The notes under the pieces: generated by a model | Database searches by the model: none | Seen by the model: only the letters and a program-made list of their open reading frames with translations | What the model was told of the DNA's origin: nothing | NCBI GenBank assembly: GCA_963854835.1 | Contig: OY978525.1 | Location: 74,873,628-74,937,627 of the forward strand | Reading direction: 5' to 3' | Source: Megamerina dolium | Taxonomy: Eukaryota; Arthropoda; Insecta; Diptera; Megamerinidae | DNA: 64,000 nucleotides | Shown here: positions 41,109 to 52,805 of the stretch, in pieces | How the letters are laid out: each line of letters begins with the position of its first letter | How positions within the stretch are numbered: the first letter of the stretch is position 1 | Program-made: the position numbers and the translations under genes

Positions 41109-43340
41109 TCAAACTACAGAGCCATAAGTCAACACCGGTCTCACTACCGCTTGGTTCATCCAGAGTACTAGTTTTGGTCTTAGACCCCACTTCTTACCAA
41201 ACTTCGATTTGCAAGCATAGAAAGCGATGCAGGCCTTCCGTACTCTCTCCTCGATGCATGTTTTCCAATTCAGTTTGCAGTCTATAGTCAGTCCCAGATA
41301 CTTGGTGCTGTTCGATAGGGTTAATTGCTGTCCGTTTAATGTTGGTAGTCTGAAGGTAGGTGGTTTGTACTTCCTCGTAAAGAGCAGTAACTCCGTCTTA
41401 TCCGGATTCAACCTAAGGCCACAATCTTGTGCCCACCTACTTAGTTTTGCTAATGTTCTCTTCATCATTTCACTCATCACAGAAGGGAAGGAACCCGAGA
41501 CTAGGATCGCCTCATCATCAGCGTACGCTACAATCTTAACTCCATTTGCGTTAAGTTCCACAAAGATATCGTTTTTAGTTAAAAGCCAGAGCAGGGGGTA
41601 CAGCACGCCCCTCTCCACTGTACGTACCACCTCATGTAGCGCAGTTTCTGTAGACCTCCCCCTCAAGTACGCATGCTGCACTGAAGAGAGAGATTTCTCA
41701 TCTAGAAGCTCCCGTATATATAAGTCTATGATTCTTTCTAGAGTTTTTAATACAAAGGATATAAGACTTATTGGCCTAAAGTCCTTGGCCAATTCATGTC
41801 CTCTTCTACCCGATTTAGGAATGAAAACCACCCTTGTTCTCCTCCATGTAGTCGGGATATAGTTGTAGCGAATACAAGCATGGAAGATCTCTTTTAGCTC
41901 CTTAACCAAAGATTTCTGAGTCTTCTGCATCATTATAGAGAGAATTCCGTCTACCCCCGGAGATTTAAAAGGTGAGAAACTATTAATTGCCCACCCTATT
42001 TTCTCCTCAGTCATGATTTTATCGAGCAGCGCCGCCGATACTTCCTGCTGTACCGGTTCGCTTCCTTGAGTTGCCCCATCAGGACTGTCTGGAAAGTGAG
42101 TATCTATGAGGATATCTAAAGTTTCGGCCGCCGATTCCGCCCACGTTCCATCGGCGCGCTTTATAAAGGTTTTATTTGAGTGATCTTTAGCCAGGATTTT
42201 ACCTAATCTTGCTGAGTCCTTCGTGGCCTCTATCGACTTGCAATGTTCCCGCAAAGATTTTGTCTTTGCAGTCCATATAGCTTTTTTATATTCCCTCAGG
42301 GAATATCTATACTCTTGAAAGTCACCCGTTGCATAGCAATCATTAAAGATCCTTCTGAGCTTGGACCTCAGGTCACTCAGATCTCTATCCCACCACGGCG
42401 GGAAGATCTTCTTACTCCTCGATATAGGACATGCAACTTTGTAGGCAACCTGAAAACTTTTTTCTAGAGACTTGACCCGGTCTTCTAGATTATTCCGGGA
42501 CTCTATGGCTGTTCTATTTCTATGGAGTCTATCGCTAACTACCTTGTCAAAAAGATTCCAAGCTGTTCGTTTGGGGTTTCTATGTGGTTGTCTAATCTCC
42601 CTCTCCCAGCCTAGGTCAAAGAGAATCATTCGATGATCCGACAGGGAGATTCGTTTCGAAACTAACCAGTTACGAATTACAAGGTCGGGAGAGTTTGTTG
42701 TGAGTGTAATATCAAGGACTTCTTCCCACCCCCTACAGGTTTCCGAACCAGGGAAAGTGAAGGTAGGTGAATCGCCCCTGTTACAAATGTTGAGATCGTT
42801 GGATATTATAAAATCAAAAAGAGACTCGCCTCGCTCATTTGTTTCGCTGCTTCCCCAGATCGCATGTCTGGCATTGGCGTCGCAGCCCAATAGAGCATCC
42901 TCTTTGCTGTTACTGATGTTGCTGATGAGTCGTTGGACCTCCTCGGGAGGCGCAGGATGGTCATGCGACAAGTACGCAGAAGCGATCGTGAGACTACGAC
43001 CGCTCTGCGACTCGATCTTGACCACTGCGACATCGTAAGAACTAAAATTAGGTAGAAAGAAAGCGTTAATTGTGTTCCTTACCAGGATACACGCCCTTGG
43101 CTTATCTTCACCATGCGTATAAAAAAGGTTGTAGTCCCTGGTGTGCAGACCCATAATCTTTGAGCGACATATCCAGGGTTCCTGTATGAAACAGATGTCG
43201 ATGTCCTCCTCTCGGATAAGGATTATGAGGTTATCCAAGGCTGCTTTGGCATGCTGCAAGTTAATCTGCGCCACTCTCAGCATCTCCTTGTTTGCTGATT
43301 TGTGGCGCACTTCCAGTTTGCTCGACTGATGACGAGGCAC
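41109..43340 (-). pseudogene. LOA1 ORF2: endonuclease and RT with in-frame deletion
   Basis: 743 open codons. The endonuclease begins LRVAQINLQHAKAALDNL, with FIQEPW, LGCDANARH and SLSDHRMILFDL. RT has FKSPGVDGI, LISFVLKTLERIID and VAYADDEAILVSG (motif C). Between LHEVVRTVERG and VLYPLLWLL about 100 residues are missing, including motif A with its catalytic Asp. The deletion preserves the frame. The frame ends at VLTYGSVV with a stop after a further deletion. The RT would be inactive. Confidence 0.85.
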
Positions 43341-44446
43341 CTTCCCCGGCCGGCTCGACCAGACTGAGCCCCTCTAGGAGCTTGTTGGCGTCATCAACCT
43401 CTTCCAGGTTATCATCCGGAGCCACCGAGGCCGGAAACACCTTCATTTTGACCTCTCTGATGCCAAACCGAAGTTTATACTCTCTCTGCTCAAGTGCCCC
43501 CAGGGACTCATTGCAGATAAGCAGAAGGACTGGCTGGCTGTTGCGCTGCTGCTCTTCGGTCTTAATGACCGACCAGTCATCCATCGGGACACCTGGGTTC
43601 TGCAGCTTCAAACACTGGATGAGCTTCGACTCATCCAGTTTCATTGCCATTTTTGGCAACCAAATACGCGCCCGGTGCCTCCTGGGAATCTCCACTGCCG
43701 GGATGATCTTAAGCGAAAGACCTTCCCATGTGTTACTAATCTTAGAAACGCATTTGCCCAGAAATTCCCTCGAGAATCCGTCCGCGCATTTGATCACCCG
43801 ACAACCCCGACAAACCTCCTCGCAGTTGAAGGCAGGAACTAGAGTTTGTTTCTCTAAGAGGAGCTCGACGACCATCTCAGATAGCCGTCCCTCAATAGAG
43901 TTCCATACTGCCAGCACCAGCGTTCCATTGTTGCTCTTCGCGTCAACAATAGAAACCTGGAGGAGGTCTCTGACCACCTCACTATAGGGTTGCTTTGATG
44001 ACGCTGGAGCAACAGCGGATGGACCCCCCCTGCTTGGAGTACTTGCCCTTCTTCGCGGGGTGATCAGTCACGTCCTGTGAGCGATTCCGCTTCGCTGTCT
44101 GCTTCTGCTGTTGTTGTGGCTGTGCTGCTTTGATTACAAGTGAGGTCTCGTACTCCTTGACCACCGCCTCGTACCTGACCTTATCCTCGGCATCCCGCTC
44201 GTGGACTTGGCCATCTTTCTTATTTTTGGCGATCTTGTCCAGTATGAAAAGCGCCCTTTGATACCTCGCTTTCAGCAGGGTACCGGACGACTTCTTAGAC
44301 TTCTTGGGGGCCACTGTGGCTGGTGTGCTCCCTTTATTGGATGTAGATGGTATATTATTGTCGGTGACAGGGGTGCTGTGTCTGGCGCTCCCCCTTACTT
44401 TCTGGTTTTTATTTTTATTATTTATGTTCTCCGTTTTGAATCCCAA
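43261..44446 (-). pseudogene. LOA1 ORF1 (Gag-like), one frameshift
   Basis: The first part (44446-43982, 154 codons) is basic and Gln-rich (AAQPQQQQKQTAKRNRSQ). The second (43977-43261, 238 codons) starts MVRDLLQVSIVD and includes a Trp/Leu-rich domain typical of LOA-type ORF1 proteins (RARIWLPKMAMKLDESKLI). The frames connect at a run of seven G (minus strand) near 44027, so a single-base slip explains the break. The C-terminus overlaps ORF2 by about 80 bp in another frame. Confidence 0.75.
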
Positions 44447-44814
44447 GAGTGAACTGGAAAGAAGAGTCTACCCCAGCAGAGCCAGTATACCAGGGTAAGG
44501 CACTTAATACAACCGACCTTGCCTGGGCATCCGAGGGGACCGTTAACGACTTGGTTCTTTAATCACTACCAGTCATTCAGCTCTCGGCACGGGTAACTCA
44601 ACACCTTAGCTTAAAGTGCTATGTCGTCAGTGCCTCTTCTGTTATCTACAGGGTGCACCGACGTGTAGGTGAGGTTGACAATTGAATAGGAGAGGCTATA
44701 TAATCGCGTCACTACCCCATTAGCACCCCAGAAAAAAAATATTGGTGAAATGAGAAAATACTACGACCTAAAAGATCTATTGTACAACCCTCCTCTGATA
44801 TAGGTTATGCTTAT

Positions 44815-47206
44815 AGAATCTCATCCAGTCCCACTACTGCTAAAAACTCTAGAATATTGGCTGGATCTAACGTTGATCCCAGATGTTCACGTCTTCTGTG
44901 CACCAGTGCTCCACAGCTACCTAATATATGGTCTGGCGACTCAGTTTCTTTGTCGCAGAATCTGCACAATGGACTAGATACTAATACCGAGCTTGCTCAA
45001 GTATCCCTGAAAATCGATTAATATTCTTAATCTATTCTTAGACAGGGCAATGCAAAATTCAAATCTTTTGCAGTTGTAGCTGCCCAAAAGTATTTTGGAT
45101 TATCTTAGCCCTGAGTGGCTTACAAAGAATGTCTATCTCTTTTGTCGTTCATGTTCTCTTAACTTTCCTTGTCATTCTCCTGTTCCTATTCAACAAAAAG
45201 ATTCTGGCTTAATCATTGTCGCAGCGGCTCCTTTTCTGGCGAGTTCGTCAGCTAGTTCAATACCCAGCAAAGACTGATTTTGTTGTCCCTTCCTAGCTGA
45301 TACAGTTTCTGTAGTCCAGTCCAGTGGACTTGGAGTCCACCTCATATGAGCGGAGTACTCGAAGGCCAGATTGGCTGTCCGATAGTATAGCTTTTTCTTG
45401 TTTTTTGTACTTTCTATCTAGATTAAACTGTACACATCTATCGATAGCAAGAATCTTTGCTTGAAAGATACTTTTGGAATTACCCATGGGTTCAGAGTAT
45501 TTGGTTCTGGGCCTGTGTGTTCCCGCCCCTGTGTCCTGTGGAAAATCAAGTAGTAAGTTTTTCTGAGGATCCGTGGGTCCAATAGCCCACTACCAGATCC
45601 TGTCCTTGCTTTATCTCCTGCAATTCTTATTAAGGTTGCTGCTGCTACCATCCTTAAAACCATGTGTAATGGAGATGCATTCAGGATTACTTCTAGCGAT
45701 GCTGTTGACAGGTTCTTATTGACCCGGTTAAGCCTATGCACGCTAGTCTCTGGATTTTTTCCAATTCTGTACATCATTGTATGTACATATTGTACATCCA
45801 TATAAGATTTTGGGTCTACAACTCCAAGACTTTCCGGCAAAGCTTTTGCATGTCATTAGAGCATGCTTAGCCTTTTCCGTAATTAATATCACATGTGATT
45901 TCCATGTCACTTTACTGTCTAGAATTGGCCCTAGATATTTTACCTTAGTTCTGGGTGTTATGGTCTCCTCTACTCCCCAAACAGTTGTATGTCTTTCCAT
46001 TTTGGAAGAGTCCTTATCCTGGTGAATGGAAAAATTGTAATCTTAGTAGGTTTAATACTTAATCTAACTGACCTGCAGCATTGCCCAACAATTCTTAGTC
46101 CCCTTTGAATGGTGTCACATAGGGTTTCTTCAAATTTGCCTCTGACAATTAACACGATGTGGTCAGTATAGCCTTGAAATTCGATGTCCTCTTGGACAAT
46201 GTTGTTAATAGTTCATCCTCGACCAGGCTCCATATAAGGAGCGTGAGAACACCTTCTTGTGGATAGCCCCTGGTTCCGGTGACAGCTATTGTGTCTTCTC
46301 CCGCAGATGTCTCTGCTAATCTATTGTGTAGGACTTCTGCCATCCACTTGGACATTACCAAGTCCACTCCTCTTCTATTTAATGACCTCTCTACCACTTC
46401 ATGTGATATGTTATCAAAGGCTTCCTCTATATCATCCTCATCTACTGCCTTCTGCACTAAATCTACTGAACTCTTGATGTCAGTCTCAGTTGATTTTTCC
46501 GCTATGTAAGCATATTAATTGGCGTGCAATAATACTGGCTGCAAAATTCCGCATTTTATGTAGTTGTCTACAACTTTTTCAAGCGTTTTCAACACAAAAG
46601 ATGTCAGACTTATCGGTCTGAAGGAAGGAAGGTGTGTGGTGCCCTTTTTTCCAACTTTGGGGAAAACACCACCTTTGCCCTTCTCCAAGCTGTTGGTATA
46701 TATCCAAAAGCTAGACTATTGCGGTAGATGTTCATCAAGAACTGTAATATTTCCTTTACGACCTTTTGTAAAAGAGCAGAAAAGATTCCGTCCATTCCTG
46801 GCGACTTGAAAGGTTGAAAGATGTTTAATGCCCATTCAAGTCTGGCCATAGTGATGATTTCCACCGTTAATTTCTTGGTTCCAACATTGGGTTTGTTTAG
46901 TCGAAACTTAAATCGACTGATCTCTTCTGATATACATTCTGCAAAATGTTTCCTTAATAACATTTTTAGGGACATTAACATGTCTGGTCCAGCTTTTGCA
47001 AAAACTTTGTATAGTCTATTTGTAGCTGGTAAGGTGGAGATTCTTTCACAGAAGTTCCTAAAGCTGGAACGTTTTGCCTTTCTTATGTCTTTATTATATT
47101 CTGTCAGTTTGGTTTTGTATTCCCGCAATCGCTCGTTCCGATTTGTACTGTTGATAAGGTTGCGGACTTCGGTTCTGAAAGCAGATGGCTGTTCCACCAA
47201 TTTCAT
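44815..47206 (-). pseudogene. LOA2 RT, RNase H and C-terminal domain
   Basis: Frame pieces: 47206-46610 (linker and RT block FKSPGMDGIFSALLQK), 46457-46149 (EEAFDNISHEVVERSL, motif A region, and GYPQEGVLTLLIWSL, motif B), 46000-45743 (KVKYLGPILDSKVTW), 45840-45418 and 45487-45293 (RNase H-like AILSDSQSGLRVL). The C-terminal C-x2-C and the following GSCGALVHRRREHLG lie near 44950-44890. The YADD block is degraded. Confidence 0.75.
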
Positions 47207-47321
47207 ATTTTTACTTGCCCCTTGGTTTTTCTGGGCAGCTGCCCCCAGCTTGTTTTCTTGGGACTTCTATATTTTGGTGCTTGAATATTTAGGCCTTCCA
47301 GAGACAACTAAATTATCTTAT

Positions 47322-50299
47322 TTACTTACCTATGTGGCCATAACAACCGAATATCGATTTAGGCCGAATATAACATACTTCGCCAGCCATCTCTGTTCTT
47401 TGCTAGCTGGCGCCAGTTAGAAATTCTAAGCGCCGTCAGGTTCTCCAGTACTTGGTCTTTCCACCGGAGGCTAGGTCTTCCTCTTCTGCGTCGTCCTCCA
47501 GCGGGTTCCGAATATAACACCTTCTTAGCTGAAGCGTGTTCTTCCATTCACTCGACATGACCTAGCCAGCCAGCCATTGGATTTTGATGCGCTTTACTAT
47601 GTCAATATCGGCATACAGCTCGTACAGCTCATTGTTGTACCCTATTCGGTACTCGCCACCAATGCAAATAGGTCCAAATATCTTACGTAGGACTTTTCTC
47701 CCGAAAACTCCAAGCATTCGCTCATCCGAGGTGGAAATTGTCCAGGCTTCAGCGCCATATGTTAGGACAGGCATGATGAGAGACTTGTAGAGTGTAGTTT
47801 TAGTTCTTCGAGAGAGGGCTCGACTTGTCAATTGCTTACTCAGCCCAAAGTAGCACCTGTTTGTAAGAGTGATCCTTCGTAATATCTCCAGGCTGACGTC
47901 ATTACTGCTGTTAATGCTGGTTCCAAGATAGACAAAGTCCCTTACTACTTCAAAAGCGTAGTTGTCAACAGTGACGTGCTGTCCAAGACGCCGGGACTCT
48001 TTATTTGTTGACACTAGATAATTCGTCTTGCCCTCGTTCACCGTAAGACCCATCCGACGCGACTCTCTTTTCAACTCTGAGAATGCTGCACTGACTGCTT
48101 GCGTGTTCATGCCGATTATGTCAATATCGTCGGCATACGCTAACAGCATTACACTTTTGTTGAAGATAGTGCCATTATGTCGTAGATCAGCAGCTCTTAT
48201 TATTTTCCCCATAATAAGACTGAAAAAGTCGCACGATAACGAATCACCTTGTCTGAAGCCCCGTTCGGTATTAAACGATGCGGAGAGGTTCTTCCCAATT
48301 TTCACTGCACAACGGGAGTTATGCAGTGTCATTCTACAAAGTCGAATGAGCTTTGCAGGAATACCGAACTCAGACATTGTTGCATAGAGGTAATCCCTTA
48401 CCGGACTGTCGAAAGCGGCTTTATAATCAACAAATAGGTGGTGTGGCGCAGTGTGAAAATCTGGTCGATGGTGGATTTACCAGGTCTGAAGCCACACTGA
48501 TAAGGTCCAATCAGGTTGCTGAGCATAGGCTTCAACCTTTCACACAGTACGCTCGATAGAACCTTGTACGCGATGCTCAGGAGACTTATTCCACGGTAGT
48601 TCACTCAAATTGCGGGGTTTCTTTTTTTATGTACAGGACAGAGAATACTGATCCTCCAATCATCAGGCATGCTTTCATCCGACCATATTCTGCTTATGAG
48701 CTGGTGCATACAGGTGAGCAGCTCATCGCCTCCGGTCCCATTTACATCACGACAAGAAGAGGCTCTGGGGTTTAAACCACCACTCACCACTTTTCGAAGA
48801 GATTTCGAGTCTCATTCTTGTCGGTACACATCTCTATATCCTCACACTCACGTCTTTCCAACTCCGTCTTCCTGCGCCTGAAAAGACGTCTCTCTGCACT
48901 CCTTTTCTCTCTGTACCGCTCCTTAACAGCTCACATTGCGCCTGCACGCAGGGTTCTTCTGTAGGCGGCGTCTTTATCTGCGGTAGCGTCGCGACACTCC
49001 TGATCATACCACTCATTCCTCAGAGGCCGGTAGTAACCGATTACCTCCTCGGCAGCAGTAGTCATGGAGCGGGATATATGTGTCCACCGTGCACATCTAT
49101 CATCAAGTGGGGGAGTGTTCTGCATAAGCAGATCCAATAGTAGAGTGGGAAATGCATCTGCTGTCTCTGGTGATTGCAGCTTACTGACGTCGAGCTTTCT
49201 CTGTGTGGGACTTCTCTTGTTATTTGCGACACATAGGCGTGTGCGCACCTTAGCTGCAACAAAGTAGTGATCCGAGTCGATGTTGGCACCACAGATCGAT
49301 TTCACGCCCATCACACTGGAAGCATGCCTTCGGTCAATCACCACATGATCAATTTGGTTTCTTGTTCGTTGATCATCAGTCCGACAGTTGGACCAAAGGT
49401 ACCTTTCTTGCCCACCCTGGCATTAAAGTCGCCAAGCACGATTTTGATATCGTGGCGGGAGCAGCGGTCGTAAGCTTCTTCTAGGAGTTGAAAGAAGCTC
49501 TCCATGGTCACATTGTCCTTCTCATCCGTCGGAGCGTGGGCACATATATGGCTGATGTTAAAGGATTTTGCCTTGATGCGGATTGTGGCCAGCCGTTCGT
49601 TCACAGGCGTGAAATGGGAGACCAGATATCGTAGTCTCTTTCTGACCAAAAATCCACATCCTAATCATCATTTACTACAGTTCATCATGGCAACTGTAGT
49701 AAATATCACAGGATGCTCTTTTGGAGCATCCCTGTCCCATCCATCGCATTTCCTGGAGAGCGGTGATGTCAGCTCTGTATTTTTCGAGGACATCAAGTTG
49801 TTGGATAGAGGCACCCTCCCTATAAAGGGACCGGACATTCCAGGTGCATATCCGTAACTCATGGTCCTTATTTCGTTTGCAAGGGTCATCCACAAAGGGG
49901 GTAGTCCATTTCCGAGGCATTTTTATATTATACACTGGGGGGATTTTTTATGAGGCGGGTCCCAAACCCAACGCACAACCTCTAACCGAGGAGATTTTCG
50001 CCACTTAATTCAGCCGCCACCCAGCGGGTGCTAGAAGGACGTTGTCCGGTGATCGTCACGTGGAGGGCCCCCATTAATAATAATGTAGGCGCCATCACAT
50101 AGTAAGCAGAGAAAGCTATATGACTACCCCTCATTAACAAATAGAGGTATCATTACATAGCGCTTAGATCAAACTACATGACAGCCAGTGAGTTGACTTG
50201 CGATGAGTTCAACAAGGATTGCGCTAGCCACCGCCCCCCCCCCCTCCCGGTTGAGGCAGTTAGAAACGTTACCTTGCGAAAACACCACCAGACGACCTG
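47322..50299 (-). mobile_element. RTE1 copy 3, full-length ends, internally deleted, in LOA2
   Basis: A perfect 11-bp duplication AATTATCTTAT flanks it (47311-47321, 50300-50310). The 5' end and 5' UTR match copy 2, and the tail is a short (TTAC) run. Several internal deletions (near 48445, 48740 and 49380) shorten it to about 3.0 kb. It interrupts the LOA2 endonuclease. Confidence 0.92.
47359..49935 (-). pseudogene. RTE1 endonuclease-RT, copy 3
   Basis: The endonuclease starts at 49935 (MYNIKMPRKWTTPFVDD) and includes LRICTWNVRSLYREG, which copy 2 lacks, then ITALQEMRW. The later endonuclease SDHY block lies in 49344-48931. RT is open over 48377-47562 with RGFRQGDSLSCDFF and LAYADDIDIIG. 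The C-terminus is 47547-47359. Stops and deletions separate these frames. Confidence 0.88.
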
Positions 50300-50314
50300 A
50301 ATTATCTTATGGTC

Positions 50315-51050
50315 AGATAATGTTTCCTCCCTATAAACCCTCCAATTCCTTATATACCTAGCAATGCTTTTTTGCAGAGTAGTAAGCAGGTGAATTATGC
50401 CTTTTATCCCATATTACCTTTCCGGTATCGCAGCTCAATCCTCTGATTGCCCCTTTGTAATGCCAGGGTTCTTGGATCAATACCATGCCCAGGGTATCTT
50501 TGTAGAATGTCCTTGCAATTAACTTGCATTAGTATGAGCGACTTTGAAATTTCATCCATTTGTCATTCAGAGTGGAAGATAATTTCAATGGGCTATTGTC
50601 TATTCTATTGTCACTTCGCAACAACTTCTCTTTCTCAGCTGGATCAACTTTACTCAACTATGTCTTGGCTAGTGCCTCCCATTTTGCTGTCTGCTGGTAG
50701 CATGGGGTCCATTTCCATCAACTCAGTGTTTCCAGACACAGATTCGGCGGGAGCTGAGCTGCTCTCCTTAACAATGCCATAGACTGCAATTCTGCCGAAT
50801 CTGTAATTGATTAAATTTCCAGCCATCTTTATGGTGTTAAATGATTGCCCATCAATTTCAAAATTGATTAGCTGCCCATTACCATCTTCTTTCATTTTTA
50901 CGGCTCTCCAGAATGGCGTGCTTAAGCCCTCGTTTGGACCACTAATTAATGCTATAATTTTTTCTGGCGTTTCGTCGTTTGACCGGAACTTCTTGGGAGG
51001 AAGATTGTTATTACATATGCTCGGTTATTTCATCGCCAGAGCATGCTACT
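50315..51050 (-). pseudogene. LOA2 ORF1 end and endonuclease start
   Basis: ORF1 end: an open frame 50895-50650 (KEDGNGQLINFEIDGQSF...) preceded by a readable LPPKKFRSNDETPEKI near 51005-50960. Endonuclease start: LIQEPW and GAIRGL are recognisable near 50470, with a deletion between the first strand and QEPW. RTE1 copy 3 interrupts soon after. Confidence 0.6.
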
Positions 51051-51094
51051 ATTGCTAATAGCTTCGGAGCCACCTTTTTAAGTCATTCAGCAGT

Positions 51095-52354
51095 CTGTAT
51101 GATAGCATCGAAATGAATGTTAACAAAAATAAATAGACGATAACCAGAACAAGCCAACGAGAAAGAAAAAGAAGAAACTCGACTACGGTAAAGAAAGATT
51201 CTGGAGTGTTGCCACAGAGCGTAAATAAGGCAAGTTGTTGACAATTCAATTCTATTCCGAAAGTTATATAGTCAACATAACACCATCAAGTGATTTAGGC
51301 AACATCACACGATAGCAAACTAAATAAAAGGGTTGATTCTAGTAAAATTAAACACTCACAAAATAAAAAACAGTGAAAATTGATCAACTGAAAGTGGACC
51401 AGCTTAACAAGCTGTTGGTAGAGTTTATTCTATCGTCATTGGGTGCAAAAGCGGAACTGCTGGTGAGGCTGAGGCAAGCCATGGCGGCTAAGGGTATTAA
51501 TGTAGAACAACATGGGCTCTTTGAGGAAGCCGAGATACATGCAGTTATTCACGCTGAAAGAGAAAGCAAGGTAGAATCAAGAGGTCAACTCACGGAATTT
51601 ATGGAATCCATGATGCAACAACAATAACAGCAACTCCAAGGAATACATTTGAAACTGCACGAAACATCAAGTGAAATTTCAGCTCGCCTAGAAAATGCTT
51701 TGGGAGAATTCCAGAAAACAATTGAATACAGGCTTGAAGAACATTCGACTAGTCAAGAACATGTCATCGAAAATCTATAAAAAGGCATTGAATGAGATTT
51801 CAGGAAATATCCGTGGCTATTAATAACAAAGTCACAGAGCTGAAGGAACACGTGGATGAGTTGGATGATAAGCTAAAGGAACATGTCGACGACTGGGAAG
51901 ATAAGTTCAAGATTTAGAGCAAGAATTCAATCAACTAAAATTAAACGGACCAGTGATTAGAGAATCATGACAATTAAACTAAAGCCACCAACATTTGATG
52001 GAAATACGCTGTTCAACGTCTTCAAACTTCAGTTCGAGACAACAGCTTCGAAGAATAAATGGGACGATAGCGGCAAAACTGCTGCTTTAATAGTCGCATT
52101 AAAAGGTAATACCTCAGAGGTCTTGCAGATGGTTCTAGAGAAAGTTCGTGGTAGCTATCAATTCCTGATGGACACAATCTAGCGCAAATATGAAAATGAA
52201 TATAAGAGCCAACTACATCGAGTGGAATTAAGATCACGAGTACAACGGTGTAATGAGAGCCTTCAGGATTTTGCTTCCGATATTGGGCGCTTATGTAATC
52301 TAGTGTTCTCTGGTAATTCTTAAGAATTCATCGAGATAATAACATAAAGGCATT
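51095..52354 (+). mobile_element. SAP-gypsy copy E, LTR and gag remnant
   Basis: A decayed LTR (51095-51371, CAGCATCGAAATGAATGTTAAC-like start) is followed without a visible PBS by gag. Gag stops where a BEL/Pao LTR starts at 52355. It is highly diverged, similar in age to copy A. Confidence 0.78.
51373..52354 (+). pseudogene. gag: SAP-domain Gag, copy E, degraded
   Basis: The first 85 codons are open (SAP-like KVDQLNKLLVEFILSSLGAK), stopping at 51627. The coiled coil and the capsid block (KPPTFDGNTLFNVFKLQF at 51967-52182) follow with stops and frameshifts. The sequence ends within the capsid helix block (GCATT at 52354), where the BEL/Pao LTR has inserted. Confidence 0.78.
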
Positions 52355-52658
52355 TGTTGGGTCATATCATTCCACTGTATTCATTATTTCTTTTTAGTTA
52401 ATTTGTAATGTCAAATGCTAATACTCTCACTTGTTCCATGGTGTAATAAAAGAGGTGTAATATTGCAGGAGAGGAATTATGTGAATAAGAAAGAACACCA
52501 AAGATACGATTTGACAACCGTTATCCCATTAGTTAGAAAAGAGCATACAATCACTTCACTTCTTCTATTGCATCACGTATTCAATATATTTTCTTGTATT
52601 TCAACACGTAATTGATTTTGTCATTAGCAATAAATATTCATCGATATCTTCTCAAACA
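52355..52658 (+). repeat. 5' LTR of the BEL/Pao element
   Basis: 304 bp, beginning TGTTGGGTCAT and ending TCTCAAACA, with AATAAA near 52629. There is no second copy in the window. Support comes from the adjacent PBS-like sequence and the Gag that follows. Confidence 0.6.
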
Positions 52659-52805
52659 TTTTGACGCCCGTGACAGGCCTTGTTACTAGTCTTAATAATT
52701 AACAGCTATAATTTCGTAATATTTTTGACAGTTAATTACGGTGTCGTTGCTAACTTTTTTCGCTACACATCTATTTTGCTACATTTATTTTCGTCTTTTA
52801 TCAAA

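Larger units (their letters stand above)
40143..44740 (-). mobile_element. LOA-clade non-LTR retrotransposon, LOA1
   Basis: It reads from a 5' UTR near 44740 through ORF1, ORF2 with endonuclease, RT and RNase H, to a C-terminal Cys/His region, ending in a (TACC)n tail at 40143-40169. RNase H after RT, a double ORF with overlap, and a simple-repeat tail fit the I/LOA group. Breaks: one frameshift in ORF1, an RT deletion, a frameshift before RNase H and one stop in it. No target-site duplication was identified. Confidence 0.82.
44745..51065 (-). mobile_element. Second LOA-clade element, LOA2, split by RTE1 copy 3
   Basis: It is diverged from LOA1. On the minus strand an ORF1 C-terminal part (51010-50650) and an endonuclease start (50640-50315) are followed by RTE1 copy 3. 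Then come RT (47206-45743), RNase H traces (45487 on) and a Cys-rich C-terminus (CRFCDKETESPDH near 44960). Many stops and frameshifts. The left end abuts the 5' end of LOA1; the right end abuts copy E of SAP-gypsy. Confidence 0.75.
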
